Shown here: positions 34,285 through 44,707 of the stretch, one piece after another | Layout: every line of letters starts with the position of its first letter | Position numbering within the stretch: the first letter of the stretch is position 1 | Assembly: GCA_017471925.1 (NCBI GenBank) | Contig: JAFURM010000055.1 | Coordinates: forward strand, 1 to 64,000 | DNA from: Bacteroides sp. | GTDB lineage: Bacteria; Bacteroidota; Bacteroidia; Bacteroidales; Bacteroidaceae | Direction of reading: 5' to 3' | DNA: 64,000 nucleotides | Notes under the pieces: model-generated | The model's input: the letters and a program-made list of their open reading frames with translations, nothing else | The model's database searches: none | Told to the model about the DNA's origin: nothing | Made by a program: the position numbers and the translations under genes

Positions 34285-34962
34285 ATGAATACCTATTACA
34301 GTTCCAACCCCAAATTCCATGTTGCCATAGACTGCATCATCTTCGGCTTCGACAAAGATGGACTGAGCCTGCTGTTGCTGCAGCGCAACTTTGAGCCGGC
34401 CAAGGGCGAATGGTCGCTGATGGGCGGATTCGTCCAGGAGGGCGAGAGCGCAGACGATGCGGCCAAGCGTGTGCTGTTCGAACTGACCGGACTGAACAAG
34501 GTGTATATGGAGCAGGTGGGTGCCTTCGGGGCTGTAGAGCGCGACCCGGGCGAGCGCGTCATTTCCATTGCCTACTACGCACTGGTGAACATCAACGAAT
34601 ACGACCACGCCCTGGTGAGAAAGCACAACGCCTCATGGGTGAAAATCAACGAACTGCCGCCACTCATCTTCGACCATCCGCAGATGGTGGCGCAGGCCCG
34701 TGAGCTGATGCAACAGAAGGCTTCCTGTGCCCCCATCGGCTTCAACCTGCTGCCCAAGCTGTTCACCCTGTCGCAGCTGCAGAGCCTGTATGAAGCCATC
34801 TATGGAGAGACCATCGACAAGCGCAACTTCCGCAAAGACGTGGCCAAGATGGGCTACATCGAAAAGACCGACAAGATAGACAAGAGCGGTTCCAAGCGGG
34901 GTGCTGCGCTGTATAAGTTCAACGAAAGGGTGTACCGCAAGGCCCCTAAATTCAAACTATAG
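34285..34962 (+). CDS. araR: AraR-type regulator: Nudix-like sensor with winged helix
   Basis: 225-aa transcription factor. Residues 1-140 form a Nudix-like domain ([35 protein letters not shown]), but the Nudix box is degenerate: KRVLFEL replaces the RExxEE metal site, so it should sense rather than hydrolyse. The C-terminal 80 residues form a winged helix ([18 protein letters not shown], then [15 protein letters not shown]). This matches the AraR family described from Bacteroides thetaiotaomicron, a repressor released by L-arabinose. It lies inside the operon it should control, 7 bp before araD. Confidence 0.9.
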   Translation: MNTYYSSNPKFHVAIDCIIFGFDKDGLSLLLLQRNFEPAKGEWSLMGGFVQEGESADDAAKRVLFELTGLNKVYMEQVGAFGAVERDPGERVISIAYYALVNINEYDHALVRKHNASWVKINELPPLIFDHPQMVAQARELMQQKASCAPIGFNLLPKLFTLSQLQSLYEAIYGETIDKRNFRKDVAKMGYIEKTDKIDKSGSKRGAALYKFNERVYRKAPKFKL

Positions 34963-34969
34963 CAACATC

Positions 34970-35665
34970 ATGTTAGAAGAACTCAAGCAAAAAGTATTCC
35001 AAGCCAACCTGGAGTTGGTGAAGCAAGGACTGGTGATATTCACATGGGGCAATGTGTCGGGCATTGACCGCGAAAAGGGGCTGGTGGTCATCAAGCCCAG
35101 CGGTGTAAGCTATGACGACATGAAAGCCTCGGATATGGTGGTCGTGAGCATAGAGAGCGGCGAAGTGGTGGAGGGCGAACTGAACCCCTCATCGGATACG
35201 CCGACCCACCTGGTGCTCTATCGTGCCTTCCCCAACATCCAGGGAGTGGTGCACACCCACTCCACCTATGCCACGGCCTGGGCACAAGCCGGCATGGACA
35301 TTCCCAACATCGGCACGACCCATGCCGACTACTTCTACAAGGAGATTCCCTGCACGGCCGACATGACCCGCGAAGAGGTGGAGGGAGCCTATGAACTGGA
35401 GACGGGCAACGTCATCGTGAAGCGTTTCGAAGGCATCAATCCCGACCACACGCCGGGCGTGCTGGTGAAGAACCACGGCCCCTTCTCCTGGGGCACGAGT
35501 CCCGCCAATGCCGTGTACAACGCCAAGGTGATGGAACAGTGCGCCAAGATGGCCTACATCTCCTTTACGCTCAATCCGGACACGACGATGAACCCCTTGC
35601 TCATCGAGAAGCACTACAACCGCAAGCATGGCCCCAACGCCTACTACGGACAAAAGAAGAAATAA
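34970..35665 (+). CDS. araD: L-ribulose-5-phosphate 4-epimerase
   Basis: 231-aa class II aldolase-fold epimerase that converts L-ribulose 5-phosphate to D-xylulose 5-phosphate. Motifs: [47 protein letters not shown] (zinc histidines) and NHGPFSWG. Length equals E. coli AraD. I start at 34970 ([10 protein letters not shown]), 7 bp after araR; the longer frame overlaps araR and has no family support. Confidence 0.95.
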   Translation: MLEELKQKVFQANLELVKQGLVIFTWGNVSGIDREKGLVVIKPSGVSYDDMKASDMVVVSIESGEVVEGELNPSSDTPTHLVLYRAFPNIQGVVHTHSTYATAWAQAGMDIPNIGTTHADYFYKEIPCTADMTREEVEGAYELETGNVIVKRFEGINPDHTPGVLVKNHGPFSWGTSPANAVYNAKVMEQCAKMAYISFTLNPDTTMNPLLIEKHYNRKHGPNAYYGQKKK

Positions 35666-35695
35666 CAATAACACACCTTTTAAAAAACAAGCATT

Positions 35696-37237
35696 ATGGA
35701 ACAAGCATTTTCAAACTACGAAGTATGGTTTGTTACAGGAGCACAGCTTCTGTATGGTGGTGACGCAGTCGTACAGGTGGACGGTCACTCCAATGAAATG
35801 GTCAACGGTCTGAACGAGTCAGGTAAACTGCCCGTCAAAGTAGTATATAAAGGTACAGCCAACTCATCCAAAGAAGTGGAAGCCGTCTTCAAGGCTGCCA
35901 ACAACGACGACAGATGTATCGGTGTCATCACCTGGATGCATACCTTCTCACCCGCCAAGATGTGGATTCACGGCCTGCAGCAGCTGAAGAAACCGTTGCT
36001 GCACCTGCACACACAGTATAACGCCGAAATACCCTGGGACACCATGGACATGGACTTCATGAACCTGAACCAGTCGGCCCACGGCGACCGTGAGTTCGGC
36101 CACATCTGCACCCGCATGCGCATCCGCCGCAAGGTGGTGGTGGGCTACTGGAAGGACGAAGCCACCCAGCACAAGATTGCCGTATGGATGCGCGTATGTG
36201 CCGGCTGGGCCGATGCCCAGGACATGCTCATCATCCGCTTCGGCGACCAGATGAACAACGTGGCCGTGACCGACGGCGACAAGGTGGAGGCCGAGCAACG
36301 CATGGGCTATCACGTGGACTACTGCCCCTTCAGCGAAGTGATGGAATACTTCAAGCAGGTGAAGGAAGAGGAGGTGGACGCCTTGGTAAAGGCCTACTTC
36401 GAGCAGTATGACCACGACCAGGAACTGGAAGACAAGAGTTCCCTCGGCTACAAGAAGGTGTGGAACTCGGCCAAGGCCGAACTGGCCCTGCGTGCCATCC
36501 TCAAGGAGAAGGGTGCCAAGGGATTCACCACCAACTTCGACGACCTGGGCGACGTGGACGTGGAGAACACCGGACTGGGCTTCGACCAGATTCCCGGCCT
36601 GGCCTCCCAGCGACTGATGGCCGAAGGCTATGGCTTCGGTGCCGAAGGCGACTGGAAGTCGGCAGCCCTCTACCGCACCGTATGGGTGATGAACCAAGGC
36701 TTGTCCAAGGGATGCTCGTTCCTGGAAGACTATACGCTGAACTTCGACGGTGAGAACAGCTCCATCCTCCAGTCCCACATGCTGGAAATCTGTCCGATGA
36801 TAGCAGCCAGCAAGCCCCGCTTAGAGGTACACTTCCTGGGCATCGGTGTGCGCAAGACTCCCACTGCCCGTCTGGTCTTCACCAGCAAGGTGGGCAGCGG
36901 CGTGACGGCTACCGTGGTGGACCTGGGCAACCGCTTCCGCCTCATCGTGAACGACGTGGAATGCATCGAGCCGAAACCGCTCCCCAAGCTTCCCGTGGCT
37001 TCCGCCCTGTGGATTCCCATGCCCAACTTCGAAGTGGGTGCAGGCGCATGGATTCTGGCCGGAGGCACGCACCACTCCTGCTTCTCCTATGACCTCACGG
37101 CCGAATATTGGGAAGACTATGCCGAGATTGCCGGCATCGAGATGATGCACATCAACAAGAACACCACCCTCAGCGAGTTCAAGAAGGAGTTGCGCATGAA
37201 CGAAGTCTACTACATGCTCAACAAGGCCCTCTGCTAA
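35696..37237 (+). CDS. araA: L-arabinose isomerase
   Basis: 513-aa AraA, which converts L-arabinose to L-ribulose with Mn. The N-terminal [16 protein letters not shown], the [12 protein letters not shown] stretch, [13 protein letters not shown] and [10 protein letters not shown] (metal-binding Glu), SHMLEICP, and GTHHSCFSY near the C-terminus are all conserved. Length is close to the 500 aa of E. coli. It sits 30 bp after araD and 34 bp before the kinase gene. Confidence 0.97.
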   Translation: MEQAFSNYEVWFVTGAQLLYGGDAVVQVDGHSNEMVNGLNESGKLPVKVVYKGTANSSKEVEAVFKAANNDDRCIGVITWMHTFSPAKMWIHGLQQLKKPLLHLHTQYNAEIPWDTMDMDFMNLNQSAHGDREFGHICTRMRIRRKVVVGYWKDEATQHKIAVWMRVCAGWADAQDMLIIRFGDQMNNVAVTDGDKVEAEQRMGYHVDYCPFSEVMEYFKQVKEEEVDALVKAYFEQYDHDQELEDKSSLGYKKVWNSAKAELALRAILKEKGAKGFTTNFDDLGDVDVENTGLGFDQIPGLASQRLMAEGYGFGAEGDWKSAALYRTVWVMNQGLSKGCSFLEDYTLNFDGENSSILQSHMLEICPMIAASKPRLEVHFLGIGVRKTPTARLVFTSKVGSGVTATVVDLGNRFRLIVNDVECIEPKPLPKLPVASALWIPMPNFEVGAGAWILAGGTHHSCFSYDLTAEYWEDYAEIAGIEMMHINKNTTLSEFKKELRMNEVYYMLNKALC

Positions 37238-37271
37238 CCACCCGTCGAACACCTTAATTCAGATTTTCAAG

Positions 37272-38870
37272 ATGAAATCAGACGCCAAATCAATCATAGA
37301 AGCCGGACAGGCCGTTCTGGGCATCGAGTTCGGCTCCACCCGCATCAAGGCTGTCCTGATAGACCGGGAGAACAAGCCCATAGCCCAGGGAAGCCACACG
37401 TGGGAGAACCAGTTGGTAGACGGGCTGTGGACCTACAGCATCGAAGCCATCTGGCACGGACTGCAGGATTGCTATGCCGACCTCCGCACACAGGTCAAGG
37501 CCCAGTATGATACGGAAATAGAGAGCCTGGCCGCCATCGGCATCAGTGCCATGATGCACGGCTACATGGCCTTCGACAAGCAGGAGAACATCCTGGTGCC
37601 CTTCCGCACCTGGAGAAACACCAACACGGGAGAGGCTGCCGCCGCCCTGTCCGAACTGTTCGTCTACAACATCCCCCTGAGATGGAGCATCTCCCACCTG
37701 TATCAGGCCATTCTGAACGGTGAGACCCATGTGCCCCGGATAGACTTCCTGACCACACTGGCCGGCTACATCCACTGGCAGCTGACCGGAGAGCGTGTGC
37801 TGGGCGTAGGCGATGCCTCGGGCATGATACCCGTAGACCCGGAAAGCAAGGACTATGCGGCCGGAATGGTGCAGAAGTTCAATGAGCTGATTGCCCCCAA
37901 GGGTTACTCCTGGACCCTGCTCGACATTCTGCCCAAAGTACTCCTGGCGGGTGAGCAGGCCGGTTGCCTGACCGAAGCGGGAGCCGCCAAGCTCGACGTG
38001 TCGGGCCACCTGAAGGCCGGCATTCCACTCTGTCCGCCCGAAGGCGATGCAGGCACGGGCATGGTGGCCACCAATGCCGTGAAGCAACGCACCGGCAACG
38101 TCTCTGCAGGCACCTCTTCCTTCTCCATGATTGTGCTGGAGAAGGAACTCTCCAAGCCTTACGAAATGATAGACATGGTGACCACACCCGACGGCAGTCT
38201 GGTGGCGATGGTACACTGCAACAACTGCACCTCCGACCTCAACGCCTGGGTGAACCTGTTCAAGGAGTATCAGGAGCTGATGGGAATGCCCGTAGACATG
38301 AACGAGATCTACGGCAAGCTCTACAATCATGCCCTGGCCGGCGATGCCGACTGTGGCGGCCTCCTCTCCTACAACTACATCTCCGGCGAACCCGTCACGG
38401 GCCTTGCCGAGGGACGTCCCCTGTTCGTGCGCTCGGCCAATGACAAGTTCACGCTGGCCAACTTCATGCGCACCCACCTCTATGCCTCGGTGGGCGTGCT
38501 GAAAATCGGCAACGACATCCTCTTCAACGAAGAGCATATCAAGGTGGACCGTATCACCGGCCACGGCGGTCTGTTCAAGACCAAAGGCGTGGGCCAAAGG
38601 GTGCTTGCCGCAGCCCTCAACTCTCCCATATCGGTAATGGAGACAGCCGGTGAAGGCGGTGCCTGGGGCATTGCCCTGCTGGGTGCCTACTTAGTGAACA
38701 ACCCGAAGCATCTCCCCCTGGCCGACTACCTGGAAGAGGTGGTCTTTACAGGCGATGCAGGCACCGAGATTGCACCGACTCCCGAAGAGGTGGAGGGCTT
38801 CAACCGCTACATCGAGAACTACAAGGCCTGCCTACCCGCCGAGGCGGCAGCCGTGAATTGCAAACACTAA
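37272..38870 (+). CDS. araB: FGGY-family ribulokinase
   Basis: 532-aa FGGY carbohydrate kinase that by context phosphorylates L-ribulose with ATP to L-ribulose 5-phosphate. The N-terminal phosphate-1 loop is [15 protein letters not shown], with [14 protein letters not shown] and [11 protein letters not shown] in the first lobe, and [20 protein letters not shown] and [15 protein letters not shown] in the ATP lobe. The sequence is not close to classical AraB and could be read as a xylulokinase relative; the araD-araA-kinase order makes ribulokinase the best call. Confidence 0.88.
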   Translation: MKSDAKSIIEAGQAVLGIEFGSTRIKAVLIDRENKPIAQGSHTWENQLVDGLWTYSIEAIWHGLQDCYADLRTQVKAQYDTEIESLAAIGISAMMHGYMAFDKQENILVPFRTWRNTNTGEAAAALSELFVYNIPLRWSISHLYQAILNGETHVPRIDFLTTLAGYIHWQLTGERVLGVGDASGMIPVDPESKDYAAGMVQKFNELIAPKGYSWTLLDILPKVLLAGEQAGCLTEAGAAKLDVSGHLKAGIPLCPPEGDAGTGMVATNAVKQRTGNVSAGTSSFSMIVLEKELSKPYEMIDMVTTPDGSLVAMVHCNNCTSDLNAWVNLFKEYQELMGMPVDMNEIYGKLYNHALAGDADCGGLLSYNYISGEPVTGLAEGRPLFVRSANDKFTLANFMRTHLYASVGVLKIGNDILFNEEHIKVDRITGHGGLFKTKGVGQRVLAAALNSPISVMETAGEGGAWGIALLGAYLVNNPKHLPLADYLEEVVFTGDAGTEIAPTPEEVEGFNRYIENYKACLPAEAAAVNCKH

Positions 38871-38895
38871 CCCCACTAATCCCCCAACAAAATCT

Positions 38896-40470
38896 ATGAA
38901 AACCAAGTATATGCTGAGCGGACTCTTAGTAGCCGCATCGCTGACACTCTCGGCCCAGAACAGTGCAACCATCACCCTGAAGGCCGATGAAGGAAAAGAG
39001 ATCATCCCGAAGGAGATTTACGGACAGTTTGCCGAACACCTGGGCAGCTGCATCTACGGCGGCCTGTGGGTAGGCCCCGACTCCGACATCCCCAACATCG
39101 ACGGCTATCGCACCGACGTGTTCAATGCCCTGAAGGCCCTGAAGATTCCCGTGCTGCGCTGGCCGGGCGGATGCTTTGCCGACGAATACCACTGGATGGA
39201 CGGCATCGGTCCCCGCGAGAACCGTCCCAAGATGGTGAACAACAACTGGGGCGGCACCATCGAAGACAACAGCTTCGGCACGCATGAGTTCCTGAACCTG
39301 TGCGAAATGCTGGGCTGCGAGCCTTACATCAGCGGCAACGTGGGCAGCGGAAGCGTGGAAGAGATGGCCAAGTGGGTGGAATACATGACCTCGGAAGGTG
39401 ACTCCCCGATGGCCCGCCTGCGCCGCCAGAACGGACGCGACAAGGCCTGGAAGGTGAAGTATCTCGGTGTGGGCAACGAGAGCTGGGGCTGTGGCGGCTC
39501 CATGCGTCCCGAGTACTACTCCGACCTCTACCGCCGCTATCAGACCTACTGCCGCAATTACGACGGCAACCGTCTCTTCAAGATTGCCAGCGGTGCCAGC
39601 GACTATGACTACAACTGGACCAAGGTGTTGATGGAACGTGTGGGCCACAGCATGCACGGTCTCTCCCTGCACTACTACACCGTGTCCGGATGGAGCGGCA
39701 GCAAGGGAGCAGCCACGCAGTTTGACAACGACGACTTCTACTGGACCATGGGCAAATGCCGCGAAATAGAGGATGTCGTGAAGAAGCACTGCGCCATCAT
39801 GGACCAGTATGACAAGGAGAAGCGCATCGCCCTTATGCTCGATGAGTGGGGCACCTGGTGGGACGAAGAGCCGGGCACCGTCCGTGGCCACCTGTACCAG
39901 CAGAACACCCTGCGCGACGCCTTTGTGGCCTCGCTCACCTTCGACATCTTCCACAAGTACACCGACCGTCTGAAGATGGCCAACATCGCCCAGATTGTCA
40001 ACGTGCTCCAGTCCATGATTCTGACCAAGGACGAGAAGATGGTCCTGACCCCTACCTATCACGTCTTCAAGATGTACAACGTTCACCAGGATGCCACCCA
40101 TCTGCCCTTGGACATTGACTGCCGCGTCATGAACCTGGAAGGCCAGCGCAACCGGATGCACCGTTCGGAGACCCTCCGCACACTGCCCATGGTCAGCGCC
40201 ACCGCCTCCAAGGACAAGGAGGGAAAGATACACCTTTCCATCTCCAACGTTGATGTAGAAAATGCACAGGAGATTACTATCCACCTGCCGGGCGTGAAAG
40301 CCACCAAGGCCGTGGGCGAAATCCTCACCTCCAAGAACATCACCGACTTCAACAGCTTTGAAAACCCTGACAATGTGAAGCCTGTGCCCTTCAAGGAAGC
40401 CAAAATCAAGAAGGGCGTGCTGACCATCAAGTTGCCGGCGAAGTCCATCGTCACGCTGGAGTTATTGTAG
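38896..40470 (+). CDS. Secreted GH51 alpha-L-arabinofuranosidase
   Basis: 524-aa GH51 enzyme that releases terminal L-arabinofuranose from arabinan or arabinoxylan. A signal peptide ([21 protein letters not shown]) directs export to the periplasm or surface. The acid/base is E195 in GVGNESWG and the nucleophile is E317 in [10 protein letters not shown]; the substrate loop [14 protein letters not shown] is present. It lies 25 bp after the kinase and is the last gene of the first arabinose transcript, providing the sugar the rest consume. Confidence 0.94.
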   Translation: MKTKYMLSGLLVAASLTLSAQNSATITLKADEGKEIIPKEIYGQFAEHLGSCIYGGLWVGPDSDIPNIDGYRTDVFNALKALKIPVLRWPGGCFADEYHWMDGIGPRENRPKMVNNNWGGTIEDNSFGTHEFLNLCEMLGCEPYISGNVGSGSVEEMAKWVEYMTSEGDSPMARLRRQNGRDKAWKVKYLGVGNESWGCGGSMRPEYYSDLYRRYQTYCRNYDGNRLFKIASGASDYDYNWTKVLMERVGHSMHGLSLHYYTVSGWSGSKGAATQFDNDDFYWTMGKCREIEDVVKKHCAIMDQYDKEKRIALMLDEWGTWWDEEPGTVRGHLYQQNTLRDAFVASLTFDIFHKYTDRLKMANIAQIVNVLQSMILTKDEKMVLTPTYHVFKMYNVHQDATHLPLDIDCRVMNLEGQRNRMHRSETLRTLPMVSATASKDKEGKIHLSISNVDVENAQEITIHLPGVKATKAVGEILTSKNITDFNSFENPDNVKPVPFKEAKIKKGVLTIKLPAKSIVTLELL

Positions 40471-40507
40471 AAACGGCCTCATCACTTATTGTATTCCTGA
40501 CGATAAG

Positions 40508-40560
40508 TTTGCTTGATTCACGAGAAAAAGAAGCCCTCTTTTACTTGTGAATCAAGCAAA
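40508..40560. promoter_or_regulatory. 14-bp perfect inverted repeat before transketolase
   Basis: TTTGCTTGATTCAC (40508-40521) and GTGAATCAAGCAAA (40547-40560) pair perfectly around 25 nt. There is no T tract on the plus strand. The right arm overlaps the -33 region of the next promoter, so it may end the arabinose transcript, act as an operator, or both. Confidence 0.75.
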
Positions 40561-40574
40561 AAAAGTTACCTTTG
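40544..40574 (+). promoter_or_regulatory. Transketolase promoter
   Basis: CTTG (40544-40547), a 19-bp spacer, then TACCTTTG (40567-40574), one mismatch from consensus. The leader would be about 32 nt to the ATG at 40613. Confidence 0.7.
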
Positions 40575-40612
40575 CGCCCAATCTACGTTGTACAAATTAA
40601 AACTTTTCAATA

Positions 40613-42628
40613 ATGAACGATATCCAAGTAATGAATCATGCAGCCGACAACATCCGTATCTTGGCTGCTTCCATGGTGGAGAAAGCCAAGTCCGGCCACC
40701 CCGGCGGTGCAATGGGCGGTGCCGACTTCATCAACGTATTGTATGCAGAATACCTGCAGTATGACCCCGAGAATCCCAAGTGGGAAGGACGTGACCGCTT
40801 CTTCCTGGACCCGGGCCACATGTCACCCATGCTCTATTCCCAGCTGGCACTGGCCGGCAAGTTCACGATAGACGAACTGAAACAACTGCGCCAATGGGGC
40901 TCTCCCACACCGGGCCATCCCGAGGTAGACATTGAGCGCGGCATAGAGAACACCTCCGGCCCGCTGGGTCAAGGCCACACGTTTGCCGTAGGTGCCGCCA
41001 TCGCCGCCAAGTTCCTGGCCGCACGCACCGGAAACCCCACCTTTGCCAAGGAGACCATCTATGCCTACATCTCGGACGGCGGCATACAGGAGGAGATTTC
41101 CCAAGGCAGCGGACGCATCGCCGGCACGCTGGGCCTGGACAACCTCGTCATGTTCTATGACTCCAACGACATCCAGCTCTCCACAGAAACCAAGGAGGTG
41201 ATGAACGAAGACACCGCCATGAAATACCGTGCCTGGGGATGGAACGTCATCGAAATAAACGGCAACGACTGCCAGCAGATTCGCGAAGCCTTAGACGCTG
41301 CCAAGAAGGAGGAGAAACGCCCCACCCTGATTATCGGCAAGTGCATCATGGGCAAGGGTGCCCGCAAGGAGGACAACTCTTCCTATGAGCGCAACTGCAA
41401 GACCCACGGTGCTCCCCTGGGTGGCGAAGCCTATAAGAACACCATGATCAACCTGGGTGCCGACCCCGAGAATCCCTTTGTCATCTTCGACGACGTGAAG
41501 ACACTCTACAGCCAACGTGCCGAAGAACTGAAGGGCATCGTGGCCGCACGCTACGAAGAGGAGAAAGCCTGGGCCGCCGCAAATCCCGAGAAGGCGGAAG
41601 AGCTGAAGAAGTGGTTCAGCGGCGAAGCTCCCCAAGTGGACTGGAGCAGCATTCAGCAGAAGGCTAACGACGCTACCCGCAACGCCTCGGCTGCCGTGCT
41701 CGGCACGCTGGCCCAGCAGGTGCCCAACATGATTTGTGCCTCTGCCGACCTCTCCAACTCCGACAAGACGGACGGCTTCCTGAAGAAGACCCACGCCTTT
41801 GCCAACGGTGACTTCAGCGGTGCCTTCTTCCAGGCCGGCGTGGCCGAACTCACCATGGCCTGCTGCTGCATCGGTATGGCCCTGCACGGTGGTGTCATCG
41901 CTGCCTGCGGCACTTTCTTCGTCTTCTCCGACTACATGAAGCCGGCTGTCCGCATGGCCGCCCTGATGGAACTTCCCGTGAAGTTCATCTGGACCCACGA
42001 CGCCTTCCGCGTAGGCGAAGACGGTCCCACGCATGAACCCGTTGAACAAGAGGCTCAAATCCGCCTGATGGAGAAACTGAAGAACCATCACGGCAAGAAC
42101 TCCATGCTGGTGCTCCGTCCGGCCGATGCCATCGAGACTACCGAAGCCTGGAGACTGGCCATGGAGAACACCGACACGCCGTCGGCCCTGATACTCTCCC
42201 GCCAGAACATTACCAACCTGCCCGAAGGCAACGACTACGCCCAGGCATCCAAGGGTGCCTACGTTGTGGCCGGGTCTGACGAAAGCTATGACGTCATCCT
42301 GCTGGCTTCCGGCTCCGAAGTAGCCACGCTGGTTGCCGGTGCCGAACTGCTGCGCCAGGACGGCGTGAAGGTACGCATCGTCTCCGTGCCCTCCGAAGGT
42401 CTGTTCCGCAGCCAGCCCATCGGCTATCAGGAGAGCATCATCCCCTATGGCGCCAAGGTATTCGGCCTGACAGCCGGTCTGCCGGTGAACCTGGAAGGTC
42501 TGGTAGGCATCCACGGCAAGGTATGGGGTCTGGAGTCCTTCGGTTTCTCTGCTCCCTACAAGGTGCTGGACGAGAAGCTGGGCTTCACGGCCGAGAACGT
42601 GTACAAACAAGTGAAGGCAATACTCTAA
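40613..42628 (+). CDS. tkt: Transketolase
   Basis: 671-aa thiamine-diphosphate enzyme moving two-carbon units between pentose and other sugar phosphates. Motifs: KSGHPGGAMGGADF, TPGHPEVDIERGIENTSGPLGQG, SDGGIQEEISQG (Mg/ThDP motif), YDSNDIQLSTET, and DAFRVGEDGPTHEPVEQ with the catalytic Glu region. Standard full length. It would process the xylulose 5-phosphate made by the araBAD products upstream. It has its own promoter and is followed after 18 bp by rpiB. Confidence 0.96.
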   Translation: MNDIQVMNHAADNIRILAASMVEKAKSGHPGGAMGGADFINVLYAEYLQYDPENPKWEGRDRFFLDPGHMSPMLYSQLALAGKFTIDELKQLRQWGSPTPGHPEVDIERGIENTSGPLGQGHTFAVGAAIAAKFLAARTGNPTFAKETIYAYISDGGIQEEISQGSGRIAGTLGLDNLVMFYDSNDIQLSTETKEVMNEDTAMKYRAWGWNVIEINGNDCQQIREALDAAKKEEKRPTLIIGKCIMGKGARKEDNSSYERNCKTHGAPLGGEAYKNTMINLGADPENPFVIFDDVKTLYSQRAEELKGIVAARYEEEKAWAAANPEKAEELKKWFSGEAPQVDWSSIQQKANDATRNASAAVLGTLAQQVPNMICASADLSNSDKTDGFLKKTHAFANGDFSGAFFQAGVAELTMACCCIGMALHGGVIAACGTFFVFSDYMKPAVRMAALMELPVKFIWTHDAFRVGEDGPTHEPVEQEAQIRLMEKLKNHHGKNSMLVLRPADAIETTEAWRLAMENTDTPSALILSRQNITNLPEGNDYAQASKGAYVVAGSDESYDVILLASGSEVATLVAGAELLRQDGVKVRIVSVPSEGLFRSQPIGYQESIIPYGAKVFGLTAGLPVNLEGLVGIHGKVWGLESFGFSAPYKVLDEKLGFTAENVYKQVKAIL

Positions 42629-42646
42629 ACCAAAGTTATACTGATT

Positions 42647-43084
42647 ATGAATACCATAGGAATTTGCTGCGACCATGCCGGATATGCATTGAAGCAGTAT
42701 GTACAGCAGTGGCTCGACGAGCACGGTCTCGCCTATAAGGATTTCGGAACCTATTCTCCCGAAAGTGTGGACTATCCCGACTTTGCCCATCCGCTGGCTC
42801 AGGCCATAGAGGCCGGCGAGTGCTATCCCGGCATCGCCATCTGTGGCAGTGGCAACGGCATCAACATGACGCTGAACAAACATCAGGGCATACGCGCCGC
42901 CTTGTGCTGGCGTCCCGAGATTGCCGAGCTGGCCCGCCAACACAACGATGCCAACGTCATCGTCATGCCGGGTCGTTTCGTCACCAACACCGAGGCCGAC
43001 CTCATCCTGAAGAAGTTCTTCAACACGCCTTTCGAGGGTGGACGCCACCAGCGCCGCGTGGAGAAGATTCCCGTTAAGGACTAA
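42647..43084 (+). CDS. rpiB: Ribose-5-phosphate isomerase B
   Basis: 145-aa RpiB/LacAB-family isomerase, interconverting ribose 5-phosphate and ribulose 5-phosphate. Motifs: CCDHAGYALK (base and phosphate binding), YPDFAHPLAQAIEAGE, CGSGNGINMTLNK with the catalytic Cys and anion hole, RHNDANV-type segment (RQHNDANVIVMPGRF). Length is typical. Together with transketolase it supplies pentose phosphate interconversion for the arabinose pathway. A terminator follows. Confidence 0.94.
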   Translation: MNTIGICCDHAGYALKQYVQQWLDEHGLAYKDFGTYSPESVDYPDFAHPLAQAIEAGECYPGIAICGSGNGINMTLNKHQGIRAALCWRPEIAELARQHNDANVIVMPGRFVTNTEADLILKKFFNTPFEGGRHQRRVEKIPVKD

Positions 43085-43099
43085 GTTTCTCCATCATAG

Positions 43100-43146
43100 G
43101 CACGGGTTGCACGGAAGATTAAAAACCACGCAATCCGTGCTTTTTT
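43100..43146 (+). terminator. Rho-independent terminator after rpiB
   Basis: An 11-bp stem GCACGGGTTGC (43100-43110) with GCAATCCGTGC (43130-43140), containing one G-U pair, is followed by six T. It resembles the CACGGAT-type repeats elsewhere in the window and may be a copy adapted as a terminator. Confidence 0.85.
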
Positions 43147-43235
43147 ATGCCTTGCAGGAAGGTTCTTGAGGGGGTGAAACCAAATAATCCACCCTTTCAA
43201 TCAAAAACTACCGCCTTGTCTGTTCTCTTTTTCCT

Positions 43236-43243
43236 TATATTTG
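43236..43243 (+). promoter_or_regulatory. Candidate -7 element of the GH28 gene
   Basis: TATATTTG fits TAnnTTTG, about 58 bp before the ATG. No TTTG is at the proper -33 spacing; the nearest CTTG is at 17 bp. Tentative. Confidence 0.4.
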
Positions 43244-43300
43244 CCTCGGGAACATCCCGTTAGAGAACGATTATCCAACCATTAACCCTAAAGAACAGAA

Positions 43301-44707
43301 ATGATGAAAAAGACATGCTGGCTCATTGCCCTGTTAGCGGCGGCCCTGTTTGCCCGTGCCGAAGAGATTGACTTCGACAAGGCGTTCAAGGAGAGCAAGA
43401 AAATCGAGAAACAAATCAAGCGTACCTCCTTCCCCAAACGGACGTACTCCATCACTGACTTCGGTGCCAAGCCCGACACCCCCGACGAGCCTTGCCATGA
43501 AGCCATCAACCAGGCCATCCTGACCTGCTCCCAGCAGGGCGGCGGAACGGTCATCGTGCCCGAAGGCACCTTCTACACCGGCCCCATCACCCTGAAGAGC
43601 AACGTGAACCTGCACGTTTCCGAAGGGGCGTTCCTGAAGTTCTCCACCGACCAAAGTCTCTACTTCCCCGGCGTCATCACCCGCTGGGAGGGACTGGACT
43701 GCTACAACGCCCGCCCGCTGATCTATGCCCACGGCGAGACCAACATTGCCATCACCGGCAAGGGAACGATAGACGGACAGGGCAGCAACGAGACGTGGTG
43801 GCCCATGTGTGGCGCTCCCCGTTACGGCTGGAAAGAGGGCATGATAGCCCAGCGCAACGGTGGCCGTGAGCGGCTGCTGATGTATGGCGAAACCAGTACC
43901 CCCATCTACAAGCGCGTCATGAAACCCGAAGACGGTCTCCGTCCGCAGCTCATCAACCTCTACTCCTGCAACACGGTGCTGATAGAGGACGTCACCCTGC
44001 TGAACTCTCCCTTCTGGGTCATCCATCCCCTCTTCTGCGAGAGCCTCATCGTGCGCGGCGTGCATGTCTTCAACCGTGGTCCCAACGGTGACGGCTGCGA
44101 CCCCGAGTCGTGCAAGAACGTGCTGATAGAGGGATGCACCTTCGACACGGGAGACGACTGCATCGCCATCAAGTCGGGCCGCAACCAGGATGGCCGCAAG
44201 TGGAACATCCCCAGCGAAAACATCATCGTGCGCAACTGCTTCATGAAGAACGGCCACGGCGGCGTGGTCATCGGCAGTGAAATATCGGGCGGCTACCGCA
44301 ACCTCTACGTGGAGAACTGCCGCATGGACAGCCCCGACCTGGACCGCGTCATCCGCATCAAGACCAGCACCTGCCGTGGCGGACTGATAGAGAACATCTT
44401 CGTGCGCAACGTCACCGTGGGCCAATGCCGTGAAGCGGTGCTGCGCATCAACCTGCAGTATGAGAACCGCGAGAACTGCAACCGTGGCTACACCCCCACC
44501 GTGCGCAACGTCCACCTGAAGAACGTCACCTGCGAAAAGAGCAAACTGGGTGTGCTCATCATCGGCCTGGACGATGACGACCACGTGTACAACATCAGCG
44601 TGGAGGACTGCCGCTTCAACAACGTCAGCAAGGGAGGCAACCAGATAGACGGTGCCAAGGACGTGACCCTGAAGAACCTCTACATCAACGGCGAGCTGGT
44701 GAAGTAG
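43301..44707 (+). CDS. Secreted GH28 polygalacturonase-family enzyme
   Basis: 468-aa right-handed beta-helix glycosidase of family GH28, which cleaves alpha-galacturonide bonds in pectin. Signal peptide MMKKTCWLIALLAAALFARA. All active-site motifs are present: NGDGCDPES (near 262), TGDDCIAIKSGR (near 283), NGHGGVVIGSE (near 317) and RVIRIKTSTCRGG (near 347). Whether it is exo- or endo-acting is not clear; the layout resembles exo-type bacterial enzymes. Its 3' end overlaps the convergent esterase by 23 bp. Confidence 0.93.
   Translation: MMKKTCWLIALLAAALFARAEEIDFDKAFKESKKIEKQIKRTSFPKRTYSITDFGAKPDTPDEPCHEAINQAILTCSQQGGGTVIVPEGTFYTGPITLKSNVNLHVSEGAFLKFSTDQSLYFPGVITRWEGLDCYNARPLIYAHGETNIAITGKGTIDGQGSNETWWPMCGAPRYGWKEGMIAQRNGGRERLLMYGETSTPIYKRVMKPEDGLRPQLINLYSCNTVLIEDVTLLNSPFWVIHPLFCESLIVRGVHVFNRGPNGDGCDPESCKNVLIEGCTFDTGDDCIAIKSGRNQDGRKWNIPSENIIVRNCFMKNGHGGVVIGSEISGGYRNLYVENCRMDSPDLDRVIRIKTSTCRGGLIENIFVRNVTVGQCREAVLRINLQYENRENCNRGYTPTVRNVHLKNVTCEKSKLGVLIIGLDDDDHVYNISVEDCRFNNVSKGGNQIDGAKDVTLKNLYINGELVK

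Noticed and set aside
41291-43048. A 585-codon minus-strand frame opposite transketolase and rpiB
   Set aside because: Both genes on the plus strand are unmistakable; the antisense frame has no start signals or family resemblance.
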